The position numbers and the translations under genes are program-made. 64,000 nt of DNA from an uncultured Oscillospiraceae bacterium (GTDB taxonomy: Bacteria > Bacillota > Clostridia > Oscillospirales > Oscillospiraceae). The stretch is from assembly GCA_947625815.1 (NCBI GenBank), contig CANQPU010000003.1, forward strand, positions 1 to 64,000, given 5' to 3'. The stretch's first letter is position 1, and every line of letters starts with the position of its first letter. The notes beneath the pieces were generated by a model. It saw only the letters and a program-made list of their open reading frames with translations. It was not told the origin of the DNA and ran no database searches. Below are positions 34,237 through 45,132 of this stretch, piece after piece.

Positions 34237-34264
34237 CGAAAAATATCCTCTGAAAACAGCCGGT

Positions 34265-34398
34265 TGTAGGCAGATGTAGGCAAAATGGGGTGTTTTGGAG
34301 AAATCGAGGCTCAATTTTGTAGGCATGAAAATGAGAAAAAAGTTCCGAACGATATTACAAGAATTGGTAAATTTTCCGAATGCCTACAGCTGCCTACA
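34265..34398. repeat. Inverted repeat built of TGTAGGCA units next to the tRNA
   Basis: An 18-bp unit made of two TGTAGGCA words (34265-34282) recurs as its reverse complement at 34381-34398 with one mismatch. A further TGTAGGCA lies near 34319. The stretch between 34240 and 34465 has no gene. Such paired words could be arm-type integrase sites (inference). Confidence 0.6.
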
Positions 34399-34469
34399 TT
34401 TGTCATGCTAAAGTAATTAGCAAAAATAGTTGCGAAAATCCCGGATATTACGCAAATATCCGGGATTTC

Positions 34470-34546
34470 TGGCACCCTTGACGCGATTCGAACGCGTGGC
34501 CTTTCGCTTAGGAGGCGAACGCTCTATCCTGCTGAGCTACAAGGGC
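34470..34546 (-). tRNA. tRNA-Arg (anticodon CCT)
   Basis: A complete cloverleaf is readable on the minus strand: acceptor GCCCTTG/CAAGGGT, D arm, anticodon stem TTCGC/GCGAA with loop CTCCTAA, and T arm GCGTTCGAATCGC. CCA is encoded. It decodes AGG. It sits at the border between low-GC accessory DNA and GC-rich core. Confidence 0.95.
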
Positions 34547-34598
34547 ATATTCAATTTTTCGTGGGTTCGGAGCTTTCCGGGAAGCGGCCTGGCTGTTT

Positions 34599-34638
34599 CT
34601 TAGGAGGCGAACGCTCTATCCTGCTGAGCTACAAGGGC
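34599..34638 (-). repeat. 40-bp duplicate of the 5' half of the tRNA-Arg
   Basis: Identical to 34507-34546, covering acceptor 5' strand, D arm and anticodon up to the loop. It then diverges and cannot form a tRNA. It lies upstream of the intact gene, with 52 bp between. It is consistent with an integration scar (att half-site) or the remnant of a tandem tRNA. Confidence 0.85.
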
Positions 34639-34681
34639 GTGCAAGGGTTATTGTAAACGGATTCGGGGCAAATGTCAAGTG

Positions 34682-35509
34682 TCAATCGTCAAGCGCGGCG
34701 TCGTAGATGACGTTTTTGGGGATCCCCGTCCGCTGGGAGGCGCGTTTGGCCGCGTCCTTGAGGCTCATGCCGCCGGCCCGGAGCTCCCTAGCGAGGCGGA
34801 CGGCCTCCTCCGTCGTGGCAGTGGCCGTCTCCCCCTCCTGCGCCCCCTCCACAACGATCACATACTCCCCCCTGGCAGGCTCGCTCTCTATCCTCTCCAG
34901 GGCCTCCCCCAGCGTGGTGCGCCGGGTCTCCTCGTGTATTTTCGTAAGCTCCCGGCAAAGGGCGATCCGCCGGTCCCCCAGGACCTCCAGCAGGTCCCGG
35001 AGAGTTTCGCGGAGCTTGTGGGGCGCTTCGTAGAAGATCATGGTGCGTTTTTCCCCCCGCAGAGAGTCCAGATGCTCAAACCGGGCGGATTTGCTGACGG
35101 ACAAGAAGCCCTCAAAGGTGAATCTCCCCGTCGGCAGGCCCGACAGGGCCAGCGCGGAGACGGCGGCGCTGGGGCCGGGGACCACCCGGGCCTCCACGCC
35201 GGCCTCATGGCACAGCCGCACCAGGTCCTCCCCGGGATCGGAGATGGCCGGCATCCCGGCGTCCGTCACCAGGGCGCAACTCTCCCCGGCCAGCAGCCGC
35301 TCCACGATCCGCGGGCCCGACTCGGCCCGATTGTGCTCGTAGTAGCTCACCAGCGGCTTTTTCAGTTCAAAGTGGGTCAGGAGCTTCAGGGTCACGCGGG
35401 TGTCCTCCGCCGCGATGAAGTCGGCCTCCCTCAGCGCCTCCAGGGCCCTGGGCGACAGGTCCCCCAGGTTCCCGATGGGCGTCCCAACAAGAAAAAGTAT
35501 CCCGGCCAT
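34682..35509 (-). CDS. rsmI: 16S rRNA (cytidine1402-2'-O)-methyltransferase
   Basis: 275 residues. SAM-dependent tetrapyrrole-methylase-like enzyme that 2'-O-methylates C1402 in the 16S decoding centre. Family landmarks: FLVGTPIGNLGDLSPRALE, AEDTRVT, TDAGMPAISDPG, VVPGPSA and EAPHKL. The start at 35509 has GGGAGGA upstream. It follows trmN6 by 17 bp, forming a small RNA-modification operon. The length is normal. Confidence 0.95.
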   Translation of the reverse strand: MAGILFLVGTPIGNLGDLSPRALEALREADFIAAEDTRVTLKLLTHFELKKPLVSYYEHNRAESGPRIVERLLAGESCALVTDAGMPAISDPGEDLVRLCHEAGVEARVVPGPSAAVSALALSGLPTGRFTFEGFLSVSKSARFEHLDSLRGEKRTMIFYEAPHKLRETLRDLLEVLGDRRIALCRELTKIHEETRRTTLGEALERIESEPARGEYVIVVEGAQEGETATATTEEAVRLARELRAGGMSLKDAAKRASQRTGIPKNVIYDAALDD

Positions 35510-35526
35510 ACGTCCTCCCGATCCGT

Positions 35527-36234
35527 TCAGAGATGATAGATCCTTTTGACCTCGGCGGTATCCGTCCCGTCGGGGTTTTTCAGGATCAGCGTGCTCTCCG
35601 CCGTAAGCCCCGGCTTTCCGCCCCGGCGGCACTCCAGAAGCGCCACCGAGGGGGCGCTGTCCGCCCGCGCCTGCACCAGGCGCAGCCTCTTGGGCTCCAG
35701 CCCCGCCTCCGAAAGGGTGCTCAGGGCGTGGACGAGCCTCCGGACCGGGTAGACCAGCGCCAGCCGCCCCCCGTCGCCCAAAAGCCGTGCGGCGGCGCGG
35801 GCCAGATCCGCAAGGGTGCAGCTCCGCTCCTCCCGGGCGTCCCTTCGCCCCTCCTCCGGCGCCGTCCCCGCGCCCACCGGAAAATAGGGCGGATTCGAAA
35901 CGATAAGGTGGTATTTCCCCACCTCCGCCTCCGTCAGGGTGCGCAGATCCCGGTTCAAAACGCGCAGACGCCGGCCGAGGCCGTTTTCGGCGATGTTTTT
36001 TTCGCACACCGCGGCGGCGGCGGGGTCCAGCTCCACCATGTCCACGCGTACCTTTTCCGAACGGGCGGCCAGGATGAGACCCAGGACGCCGGACCCGCAG
36101 CCCAGATCCGCGGCCCGGGTGACGCCGGAGAGCGAGGGGTAGTTGGCCAGGAGCACGCTGTCCGTAGTCACGGGCTCGGCCGCCGCCGAGGTGAGCATCA
36201 CGGGCCCCTCCGGCCAGAGCGCCCATTTTTTCAT
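35527..36234 (-). CDS. TrmN6/YfiC-like tRNA adenine-N6 methyltransferase
   Basis: 235 residues. SAM motif I DLGCGSGVLGL and catalytic SNPPYF identify an amino-methyltransferase of the YfiC/TrmN6 group, which in E. coli makes m6A37 in tRNA-Val. In Firmicutes the same family is usually found next to rsmI, as here. The ATG at 36234 follows GGTGAGGG. The tRNA substrate in this organism is inferred. Confidence 0.85.
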   Translation of the reverse strand: MKKWALWPEGPVMLTSAAAEPVTTDSVLLANYPSLSGVTRAADLGCGSGVLGLILAARSEKVRVDMVELDPAAAAVCEKNIAENGLGRRLRVLNRDLRTLTEAEVGKYHLIVSNPPYFPVGAGTAPEEGRRDAREERSCTLADLARAAARLLGDGGRLALVYPVRRLVHALSTLSEAGLEPKRLRLVQARADSAPSVALLECRRGGKPGLTAESTLILKNPDGTDTAEVKRIYHL

Positions 36235-36366
36235 TCCCTCACCGCCTTTGGGACCATTATAGCAAAGCGGGCGCAAAAAATCAACGGGCCTCCGCCAGCG
36301 CGCCGCCCGTCTTTTCAATCCTGTCCGCCGGCACGGCACAGGCGCCCTCTCGGAAAGCCCGCCATA

Positions 36367-36402
36367 AAATTTAAAGGCGGCCGAAGCCGCCTTTAAATTT
36401 TT
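36367..36402. terminator. Bidirectional terminator after the ferredoxin gene
   Basis: AAATTTAAAGGCGGC pairs perfectly with GCCGCCTTTAAATTT around a CGAA tetraloop. Confidence 0.9.
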
Positions 36403-36408
36403 CGTTTT

Positions 36409-36579
36409 TTACGCTTCCTCAATGGCTCCGACGGGGCACTCGCCCTCGCAGGCGCCGCAGTCGATGCAGACGTCGGGATCGACAACGTGCTGGCCGTCGC
36501 CCTCGGCGATGGCTCCGACGGGGCACACGGCCTCGCAGGCTCCGCAGTTGACACAAGCGTCAGTAACTTTTCTCGCCAT
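36409..36579 (-). CDS. 2[4Fe-4S] ferredoxin
   Basis: 56 residues with two CxxCxxCxxxCP motifs (CVNCGACEAVCP and CIDCGACEGECP), each completing a cluster with the other half. It is a clostridial-type electron carrier in the cytoplasm. It is a single-gene unit with its own terminator. RBS GGGAGG is 9 bp before the ATG. Confidence 0.95.
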   Translation of the reverse strand: MARKVTDACVNCGACEAVCPVGAIAEGDGQHVVDPDVCIDCGACEGECPVGAIEEA

Positions 36580-36852
36580 AAGTATGTACCTCCCTATATT
36601 TATAGTTTTCCGCAACGCAGGGACAGTCCCTGTCAATGTCATTGTAACACGTCTCCAAGAAAAATCAATCAGATTTTTTCAGAAAAGAAGGGTTTTTTTG
36701 GTGGATATCACAATTTTGACCTTTTGACCGCCGCGAAAGGCAAAACCAGAGAAAATCAACGATAATCAAAGAGATCCTTCAAAATTCAGAGAAAACAGCT
36801 GGTTAATCAAAGGTCAGTGAATGTCAAAGGTCAGAAAAGGTCAGGACGGGTC

Positions 36853-36881
36853 TTGTGTTTTTCCCCTCCCGGCGTTATACT
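36853..36881 (+). promoter_or_regulatory. Promoter of the ctsR operon
   Basis: TTGTGT (36853-36858), 17-bp spacer, TATACT (36876-36881). GTCAAAGG-like words are repeated upstream (36811-36843) and downstream. Confidence 0.75.
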
Positions 36882-36891
36882 GTACGCGAAA

Positions 36892-36908
36892 GGTCAAAGA
36901 AAGTCAAA
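36892..36908 (+). promoter_or_regulatory. CtsR operator
   Basis: GGTCAAA-GAA-AGTCAAA is an exact match to the CtsR heptad direct repeat with a 3-nt spacer. It lies just after the -10 box, with a further GTCAAAGG following. This indicates autorepression of the operon, relieved by heat or protein stress. Confidence 0.9.
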
Positions 36909-36927
36909 GTCAAAGGAGATGTGAACC

Positions 36928-37374
36928 GTGGGTATTTCAGACATGATCGCGGACTTCATCAATGAGCTTCTGGCGGAGGACTCCACCGCGGAGGTGCAGA
37001 GATCGGAGCTGGCGAACCGCTTCAACTGTGTGCCCAGTCAGATCAACTACGTGATCTCCACCCGCTTTTCCCCCGAGCGCGGGTACGCGGTGGAGAGCCG
37101 CCGGGGCGGCGGCGGGTACATCCGCATCCGCCGGGTGGAGGCCGACCCCAAGATGCTCCTGATGCACACGGTAAACGCCGTGGGCGACCGGCTGGACATC
37201 CACACGGCGGCGGCGCTCCTTAGTAACTGCGTCTCCGCCGGCGTGCTCCAGGAGGGCGCGGCGCGGCTGATGCTCTCCGCCCTCTCCGACCAGGCTCTGC
37301 GGCCCGTGGCCGCCGAGGGCCGAGACATCGTCCGGGCGGCGATCCTCAAGCAGATGCTGTTGTCCATCATGTAG
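36928..37374 (+). CDS. ctsR: CtsR heat-shock repressor
   Basis: 148 residues. The winged-helix domain contains the beta-wing glycine motif (ESRRGGGGYIRI) that senses temperature and binds GTCAAA repeats. GTG start at 36928 with GGAGAT upstream. First gene of ctsR-mcsA-clpC, with its own operator upstream. Confidence 0.95.
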   Translation: MGISDMIADFINELLAEDSTAEVQRSELANRFNCVPSQINYVISTRFSPERGYAVESRRGGGGYIRIRRVEADPKMLLMHTVNAVGDRLDIHTAAALLSNCVSAGVLQEGAARLMLSALSDQALRPVAAEGRDIVRAAILKQMLLSIM

Positions 37375-37413
37375 AAGTTTTCCGATTTTTTATTTGAAAG
37401 GAGATCGTGAATT

Positions 37414-37926
37414 ATGAAATGCACAAATTGCGGCAAGAATAATGCCATGTATCATTACCGTTTTGAGGTGAACGGGCAGGCCGGCGAGGCCCATCTGTGC
37501 GCCGAGTGCGCCGAAAAGCTCCAGCCCCAGCGGGAATTCGCCTCCCGGACCCGCGACATGTTCGGAGACATGCTCTCCGGCGGCCTTCTGGGCGGCAGTC
37601 TCTTTGGCGGACGTCCGGCGGGGGGCCTTCTGGGCGGCTTCTTCGGCTGGGATCCCCTCGAGGACTTTTTCGGCGGGGCGCTCCTCAGCCCTTTCGCCGC
37701 GGCGCGTATGCCCAGGATCGAGATCAGCTTTCCCGAGACGGGGACCGGGGCCGCGGAGAGTACCGGGACCCCGGAGAAAGCCGGCGTGGACCCGGAGCTT
37801 TCCAGAAAGCGGGAGCTGAACGCCCTCAGGGAGCAGATGAAGGCCGCCGCCGAGGCGGAGGATTACGAGAAGGCCGCCCAGCTCCGGGACAAGCTCAAGG
37901 CCATGGAGAAGGACGACGGGAAATGA
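37414..37926 (+). CDS. mcsA: McsA-like protein with zinc-binding and UVR motifs
   Basis: 170 residues. N-terminal zinc cysteines (CTNCGKNNAMYHY, CAECAEKL), a glycine-rich middle (60-95) and a C-terminal UVR coiled motif (EAEDYEKAAQLRDKLKAME). In Bacillus McsA activates the arginine kinase McsB and links it to ClpC. Here no mcsB follows; clpC begins 57 bp on. Confidence 0.85.
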   Translation: MKCTNCGKNNAMYHYRFEVNGQAGEAHLCAECAEKLQPQREFASRTRDMFGDMLSGGLLGGSLFGGRPAGGLLGGFFGWDPLEDFFGGALLSPFAAARMPRIEISFPETGTGAAESTGTPEKAGVDPELSRKRELNALREQMKAAAEAEDYEKAAQLRDKLKAMEKDDGK

Positions 37927-37983
37927 CAGCGGGGGCGGGCCGCCGGCCCGCCCGGGACTGTGGATCTTCAGGAGGTGTTTCAT

Positions 37984-40443
<2,460 letters not shown>

Positions 40444-40460
40444 AAAACCGGAAAAGCAAA

Positions 40461-40488
40461 AGCGGGTCCTTTCGGACCCGCTTTTTTT
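40461..40488 (+). terminator. Terminator of the ctsR operon
   Basis: AGCGGGTCC pairs with GGACCCGCT around TTTC, followed by seven T. Confidence 0.92.
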
Positions 40489-40612
40489 GACCGGACGCGG
40501 CCGGGAAACTACATCGGTTTAATCCGTGAAACAAAAATCCCATTTGCAGGAAAATCTCCTGCGGCAAATGTTAAAATATATTAAGCTATTTTTAACATTT
40601 TATCCTCAAAAA

Positions 40613-40636
40613 CCGGCCCGCCGCGAGGCGGGCCGG
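40613..40636 (-). terminator. Terminator of the AbrB-family gene
   Basis: A 10-bp stem CCGGCCCGCC/GGCGGGCCGG with a GCGA loop, followed on the minus strand by TTTTTG. Confidence 0.88.
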
Positions 40637-40644
40637 CTTCCTGT

Positions 40645-40887
40645 TTACATCTGCTTTATCTCTTCCAGACAGGTGTCACAGATATTCTTGCCCTTGTGAA
40701 CGCTGAGCCCCTTGGTCTTGCCGCAGAAGACGCAGGAGTCCTCGTGCTTTGCGAGGACTATCTTTTCGCCGTCCACGAAAATCTCGAGGGAGTCCTTCTC
40801 AGCGATGTCAAGGGTACGGCGGAGTTCAATGGGGATGACGATCCTGCCGAGTTCGTCAACCTTGCGGACGATGCCTGTTGATTTCAT
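40645..40887 (-). CDS. AbrB/SpoVT-type transcriptional regulator
   Basis: 80 residues. The N-terminal swapped-hairpin AbrB domain (GIVRKVDELGRIVIPIELRR) binds DNA as a dimer or tetramer. The C-terminus holds CVFCG and CDTCLEE, a zinc-ribbon-like pair seen in clostridial AbrB relatives. RBS GGAGGGG. It has its own promoter and terminator. It is a likely transition-state or sporulation regulator. Confidence 0.9.
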   Translation of the reverse strand: MKSTGIVRKVDELGRIVIPIELRRTLDIAEKDSLEIFVDGEKIVLAKHEDSCVFCGKTKGLSVHKGKNICDTCLEEIKQM

Positions 40888-40918
40888 TTTAACCCCTCCA
40901 TTTTAAATTCTTATAATT

Positions 40919-40946
40919 ATTGTAACATTTTAAAAGTTTTTGTCAA
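40919..40946 (-). promoter_or_regulatory. Promoter of the AbrB-family gene
   Basis: On the minus strand TTGACA (40946-40941), 16-bp spacer, TACAAT (40924-40919). Confidence 0.75.
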
Positions 40947-41084
40947 TATATGCGGTCACAATTTTTTCTATTTTTTGCACAAAAATTGCAAAACGAATCA
41001 ATCTTTTCATAATATTGCCAGGAAATCAGGTCCTCCTCCCGAAAAAACCGCCCCGTCTGTTCGACGTCTTTTTTCCGGGGACTA

Positions 41085-41113
41085 TTGCAAAAAGGCCGGG
41101 AATACCCTATAAT
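41085..41113 (+). promoter_or_regulatory. Promoter of the M3-like peptidase gene
   Basis: TTGCAA (41085-41090), 17-bp spacer, TATAAT (41108-41113). Confidence 0.8.
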
Positions 41114-41149
41114 CAGGTATAGCAACGGAGAACGCGGGGGGGCGGTGGA

Positions 41150-42850
41150 TTGAAAGCAAAGAGGATTCTTGCGGCGGGCCTTGCGGCCGCCATCGCGCTG
41201 ACAGCGGCCGGTTGCGGCGGAAAGACCTTCAGCGAGGCGCTGGAGGACATGCTGGGCGGGGAGAACGGAGGCGTCCGGCCGGAGGGGCCGGAGGCGTTCT
41301 CCCGGGATATCTGGCGGGCGGACGTGGACTACTCCGACATGGCGTATGAGCCTTACGATCTGAAAGATCTGGATCCGTATATCCAGGCGGTTGCGGCCTT
41401 CGCGGAGGAGGGGGGCAGCCAGGAGGCCTTTGATTCGGCGATCAACGACCTCTATGAGGAGCTGTACCGGATCTACACCCTCTACACGCTGGCGGGCAAC
41501 CTGGCCTATGCCGACACCTCCGACGGGCAGCTGGCCGAGGAGGCCGAAAACGCCCGGGCCGTCTATTACAGCGCCTACGACGAATTCATGCTGGTCCAGC
41601 GGGATCTGGCGCTGTCCGGGCACCGGGCGCTGATCGACGGGTGCTTCGGTGAAGGCTACGCCGACTGGTTCGAGAGCTACGAGCCCTCCGGGAAGGGCGA
41701 GGACGGCATGACCGGGGAGGAGAGCGAGCTTGTCGCCCGGTATTACGCCCTGGCCTCCGATATGGAGGCCGGAGGTGAGGAGATCCGGGACATCTTCGTG
41801 CGCCTTGTGGAGCTCCGGAAGGAGCTGGCGCGTTCGATGGGGTATGACTCCTACGCCGATCTGGCCTATGAGGGCCTTTACGGTAAGGACTACTCCCCGG
41901 AGGATGTCAGGGCCGTCTGGGACGGGGCCAAAACGTACTTCGCGCCCGTGCTGGCGGACAGCGCCGACCGGATATACGCGGCAGGCGCCGCGCTGGAGGC
42001 GGACACGGGGCTCGACTGCTCGGTGAAGCGGGTCCTGGAGGTCCTGGGGGACTGCGCCGAAAGGCTGTCGCCGGACCTCTATGAGGCGTACCGCTACCTT
42101 ACGGAGTACCACCTATACGATCTGAGCGGATCCGGCCGGAAGGCGCAGATCGGCTACACCACCTTCCTTTACTACTACAACGAGCCCTTTATCTTCAACG
42201 CCGCCTCCCGGACGTTCTATGACTATGCCGACCTCATGCACGAGTTCGGCCACTTCGTCAGCTACTATTACAACCCCTCCGACCTGATCTTCGGGGTGCC
42301 GGACAACGACCTGACGGAGCTCCAGTCCCAGGGCATGAGCGTGGTCATGAGCTTCCTCTTTGAGGACGTGATCGGCCGGGACCGGGGGGAGATCATGCGG
42401 GACTGCGTGCTTCTGGAGCTGGCCCTCTCCGTGGTGGACGGGGCGATGTACGACGAATTTCAGCAGCGGGTCTTTGCGGAGGAGGAGCTCACCCCAGAGC
42501 GGGTCGATCAGATCTTTTCCCAGGTCTACCTGAGCTACGGCTACGCCCCCTACGAGGGCTATGAGCGGGAGTGGATGCAGGTGGCCCACAATTTTGAGAT
42601 GCCCTTCTATTACATAAGCTACGCCGTTTCGGCCCTGGGGGCTCTGGAGATCAACGAGCTGTGCGAGGAGGACCCCGACGCCGGCCTATCCAAATATTTG
42701 AAGGTCCTCTCCATGGACCCGGAGCTGTGGTACTACACCGAGGCCCTGGAGGAGGCGGAGCTTTCCGGCATTTTTGACAGCGATACATACGAGGATATCG
42801 CCGACGCGCTGGCCCGGTCGCTGGATACGGCCCCCGCGCTGGCGGCGTGA
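41150..42850 (+). CDS. Lipoprotein M3-like metallopeptidase
   Basis: 566 residues. The N-terminus has a signal peptide with a lipobox ending TAAGC, so it is probably anchored outside the membrane. The zinc motif HEFGH (364-368) is of the gluzincin type and the helical layout resembles M3 oligoendopeptidases, which usually act in the cytoplasm; a lipid-anchored form is less common. TTG start (41150) with a G-rich site upstream. The next gene, metA, starts 18 bp after the stop. Confidence 0.8.
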   Translation: MKAKRILAAGLAAAIALTAAGCGGKTFSEALEDMLGGENGGVRPEGPEAFSRDIWRADVDYSDMAYEPYDLKDLDPYIQAVAAFAEEGGSQEAFDSAINDLYEELYRIYTLYTLAGNLAYADTSDGQLAEEAENARAVYYSAYDEFMLVQRDLALSGHRALIDGCFGEGYADWFESYEPSGKGEDGMTGEESELVARYYALASDMEAGGEEIRDIFVRLVELRKELARSMGYDSYADLAYEGLYGKDYSPEDVRAVWDGAKTYFAPVLADSADRIYAAGAALEADTGLDCSVKRVLEVLGDCAERLSPDLYEAYRYLTEYHLYDLSGSGRKAQIGYTTFLYYYNEPFIFNAASRTFYDYADLMHEFGHFVSYYYNPSDLIFGVPDNDLTELQSQGMSVVMSFLFEDVIGRDRGEIMRDCVLLELALSVVDGAMYDEFQQRVFAEEELTPERVDQIFSQVYLSYGYAPYEGYEREWMQVAHNFEMPFYYISYAVSALGALEINELCEEDPDAGLSKYLKVLSMDPELWYYTEALEEAELSGIFDSDTYEDIADALARSLDTAPALAA

Positions 42851-42868
42851 TGACAGCGAGGTGGAATT

Positions 42869-43786
42869 ATGCCCATCAAGATACCCAATGAGCTGCCCGC
42901 GGCTCAGACCCTGCACGATGAGAACATCTTTGTGATCCCGGAGACCCGGGCGGTGACGCAGGACATCCGGCCCCTGCGGATCGCCCTGCTCAACCTGATG
43001 CCCACCAAGATCGCCACCGAGACGCAGATGGCCCGGCTCCTGGGCAACACGCCCCTGCAGGTGGAGCTGGAGCTTTTGCAGACCAGCACCCACAAGGCCA
43101 TGCACACCTCCGAGGAGCACATGCTTGCCTTTTACAAGACCTTCGACGAGATCCGCGACCAGCGCTACGACGGGCTGGTCATCACCGGCGCGCCGGTGGA
43201 GAAGCTGGCCTTTGAGGAGGTGGACTACTGGCCGGAGCTGTGTGAGATCATGGAGTGGAGCAAGACCAACGTCTACTCCACCTTCCACATCTGCTGGGGC
43301 GCCCAGGCGGGCCTTTACTACCACTACGGCGTCAAAAAGGTGCCTCTGGAGAAGAAGCTCTTCGGCGTCTTCGCCCACGAGGTGGAGTACAAGCGCTCCA
43401 TATTGATGCGGGGCTTTGACGACGTCTTTTACGCCCCCCACTCCCGCCACACCACGGTCCTGCGGGAGGACGTGGAGCGGATCCCCGGCGTGCGTATCCT
43501 GGCCTCCTCCCGGGAGGCGGGCGTCTACGTCATGTCCACCCGCGGAGGCCGGCAGATCTTTGTCACCGGCCACGCCGAATACGACCCGGACACCCTGAAA
43601 AACGAGTATTTCCGGGATCTCAGCCAGGGCCTCCCCATTGAGGTCCCAAAGAATTACTTCCCGGATGACGACCCCTCCCGGCCGCCGATGGTGACCTGGC
43701 GGGGCCACGCAAACCTGCTCTATTCCAACTGGATCAACCACTTCGTTTACCAGGGCACGCCCTATGACCTGATGGAGATCAAATAA
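42869..43786 (+). CDS. metA: Homoserine O-acyltransferase, probably acetyl-specific
   Basis: 305 residues of the MetA (HTS) family, which activates homoserine for methionine synthesis. Catalytic Cys in [10 protein letters not shown], plus the His and Glu of the family (FAHEVEYKR). Residue 111 is Glu (ITGAPVEKL); published work on Bacillus MetA showed that Glu here favours acetyl-CoA over succinyl-CoA. So acetylation is predicted despite the common succinyltransferase name. Placed 18 bp after the peptidase gene. Confidence 0.93.
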   Translation: MPIKIPNELPAAQTLHDENIFVIPETRAVTQDIRPLRIALLNLMPTKIATETQMARLLGNTPLQVELELLQTSTHKAMHTSEEHMLAFYKTFDEIRDQRYDGLVITGAPVEKLAFEEVDYWPELCEIMEWSKTNVYSTFHICWGAQAGLYYHYGVKKVPLEKKLFGVFAHEVEYKRSILMRGFDDVFYAPHSRHTTVLREDVERIPGVRILASSREAGVYVMSTRGGRQIFVTGHAEYDPDTLKNEYFRDLSQGLPIEVPKNYFPDDDPSRPPMVTWRGHANLLYSNWINHFVYQGTPYDLMEIK

Positions 43787-43810
43787 AGACAGACAAAGGG
43801 AGCGTGAAAA

Positions 43811-44620
43811 ATGAACCTGTTCCAGACTCTCGACGACATCCACATCGGCAGCCTCACCATGGGCAACCTGCTGACCGCCATCGTGCTGTTTGCCGTCTGC
43901 GTGTGCGTCCGCAGGATCCTCATGGCCTTGGTGAACCGGGCCTTTTCCAGGAGCCGGCTGGAGGACTCCATCAAGGGCTTTTTGAAGTCCGCCATCGGCG
44001 TTTTTCTGTGGGTCCTGATCGTCCTGATCGTGGCGGACAAGCTGGGTATCCCCATGACGAGCCTGGTGGCGATCGTCTCGGTGGTCTCCCTGGCGCTGTC
44101 CCTGTCCGTTCAGAATATCCTGACGAACCTGTTCTCCGGCATCACCATCCTGGGCACGCACCCGTTCAGCACCGGCGATTGGGTGGACATCGGCGGCACC
44201 GCCGGGACGGTCCAGGCCGTGGGGCTTTTCTACACCATCATCCGTATGCCCGACGGCCGGGAGGTCCACATCCCCAACGCCACGGTGGCGGAGTCCAAGG
44301 TGGAGAACTTTACCGCCCACGAGACGCGCCGCATCGATATCGACATCTCCGCCTCCTACAGGGACTCCGCCGGGGCGGTGAGGGCCGCGCTGTTGAAGGC
44401 CATCGACATGACGGAGGGCCTGGTGCGGGAGCCCGAGCCGATCATCGCCGTCAAATCCTACGACGACTCCGCCATCACCTATATGCTGCTGGTCTGGGCG
44501 GAGACGCCGGTGTTCTTCGCCGCCAAGTGCGCCCTGATGGAAAACATCCGCGCGGCCTTTGAGGAGGACGGCGTCACCATGACCTACCCGCACCTCAACG
44601 TACACATCGACCGGGAATAA
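43811..44620 (+). CDS. MscS-family mechanosensitive channel
   Basis: 269 residues. Three transmembrane helices: ~15-38, ~58-80 and the pore helix ~83-110 with small residues (VAIVSVVSLALSLSVQNIL). The cytoplasmic beta domain follows (GDWVDIGGTAGTVQAVG, PNATVAESKVENFT). It releases solutes on hypo-osmotic shock. RBS GGGAGCG. It probably shares a transcript with metA and the DUF1622 gene. Confidence 0.92.
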   Translation: MNLFQTLDDIHIGSLTMGNLLTAIVLFAVCVCVRRILMALVNRAFSRSRLEDSIKGFLKSAIGVFLWVLIVLIVADKLGIPMTSLVAIVSVVSLALSLSVQNILTNLFSGITILGTHPFSTGDWVDIGGTAGTVQAVGLFYTIIRMPDGREVHIPNATVAESKVENFTAHETRRIDIDISASYRDSAGAVRAALLKAIDMTEGLVREPEPIIAVKSYDDSAITYMLLVWAETPVFFAAKCALMENIRAAFEEDGVTMTYPHLNVHIDRE

Positions 44621-44636
44621 GGAAGGAGAAAAGAAA

Positions 44637-45089
44637 ATGGAACAGGTTTTGGAAAACGTCCTGAATCTCATCATCGACTGGACCATGCGCGTCACGGAGT
44701 ACATCGGCGTCATCGTCCTGGCGGTCTCCGTCGTGCGCGGCCTCCTTCAGTACATCCGCAAAAGGCCCGACGCCGTGAAGACCATGGGCCGGGGCATGTC
44801 GGCCTCCCTCAGCTTCCTCCTGGCCGGCGAGATCCTCCGTACCGTCACCATCGGCTCCATCTACGACATCGCCATCGTCGCCGGCATCATCGCCCTGCGA
44901 ACCGCCATCATCCTGCTTATCCACTGGGAGGGCAAGCACTCCGGCCGCGAGGAGGAGCCGCACGCCGCGCCGCACGCCTTGAAGCACACCGCGCCGCCCC
45001 CCGCCCACGCTCACGCCAAAGAGGACCCCCTCCCGGACCACGCCCACACCGAGGAGAGCCCCCTCCCGGATCACGCCGCCCGTCTCTGA
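44637..45089 (+). CDS. DUF1622 membrane protein with His-rich tail
   Basis: 150 residues. Two to three transmembrane helices (IGVIVLAVSVVRGLLQYI and the region 80-100 including GIIALRTAIILLIHW), with the LAGEILRTV motif of DUF1622. The last ~50 residues are rich in His, Pro and Glu with near-repeats (EDPLPDHAHTEESPLPDHA), possibly metal-binding. It follows the MscS gene by 16 bp. Function unknown. Confidence 0.85.
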   Translation: MEQVLENVLNLIIDWTMRVTEYIGVIVLAVSVVRGLLQYIRKRPDAVKTMGRGMSASLSFLLAGEILRTVTIGSIYDIAIVAGIIALRTAIILLIHWEGKHSGREEEPHAAPHALKHTAPPPAHAHAKEDPLPDHAHTEESPLPDHAARL

Positions 45090-45132
45090 CCGCCCGCGGC
45101 TGTTACTTCAATAAAGGAACGGCGATCGAAGC

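Noticed and set aside
1..34469. CRISPR array or cas genes in the accessory half
   Set aside because: No regularly spaced repeats with unique spacers and no cas-like proteins were seen; the direct repeats found are pairs only.
34599..34638. Second tRNA-Arg gene
   Set aside because: Only the first 40 nt match; no 3' half or T arm follows, so it cannot fold as a tRNA.
35510..36226. In-frame N-terminal extension of rsmI to 36226
   Set aside because: The extension is an Arg/Gly-rich shadow of trmN6. The ATG at 35509 has a good RBS and gives the normal RsmI length.
42686..44713. 675-codon minus-strand open frame across metA and the MscS gene
   Set aside because: His/Gly/Asp/Val-rich shadow of two well-supported plus-strand genes with no matching family features.
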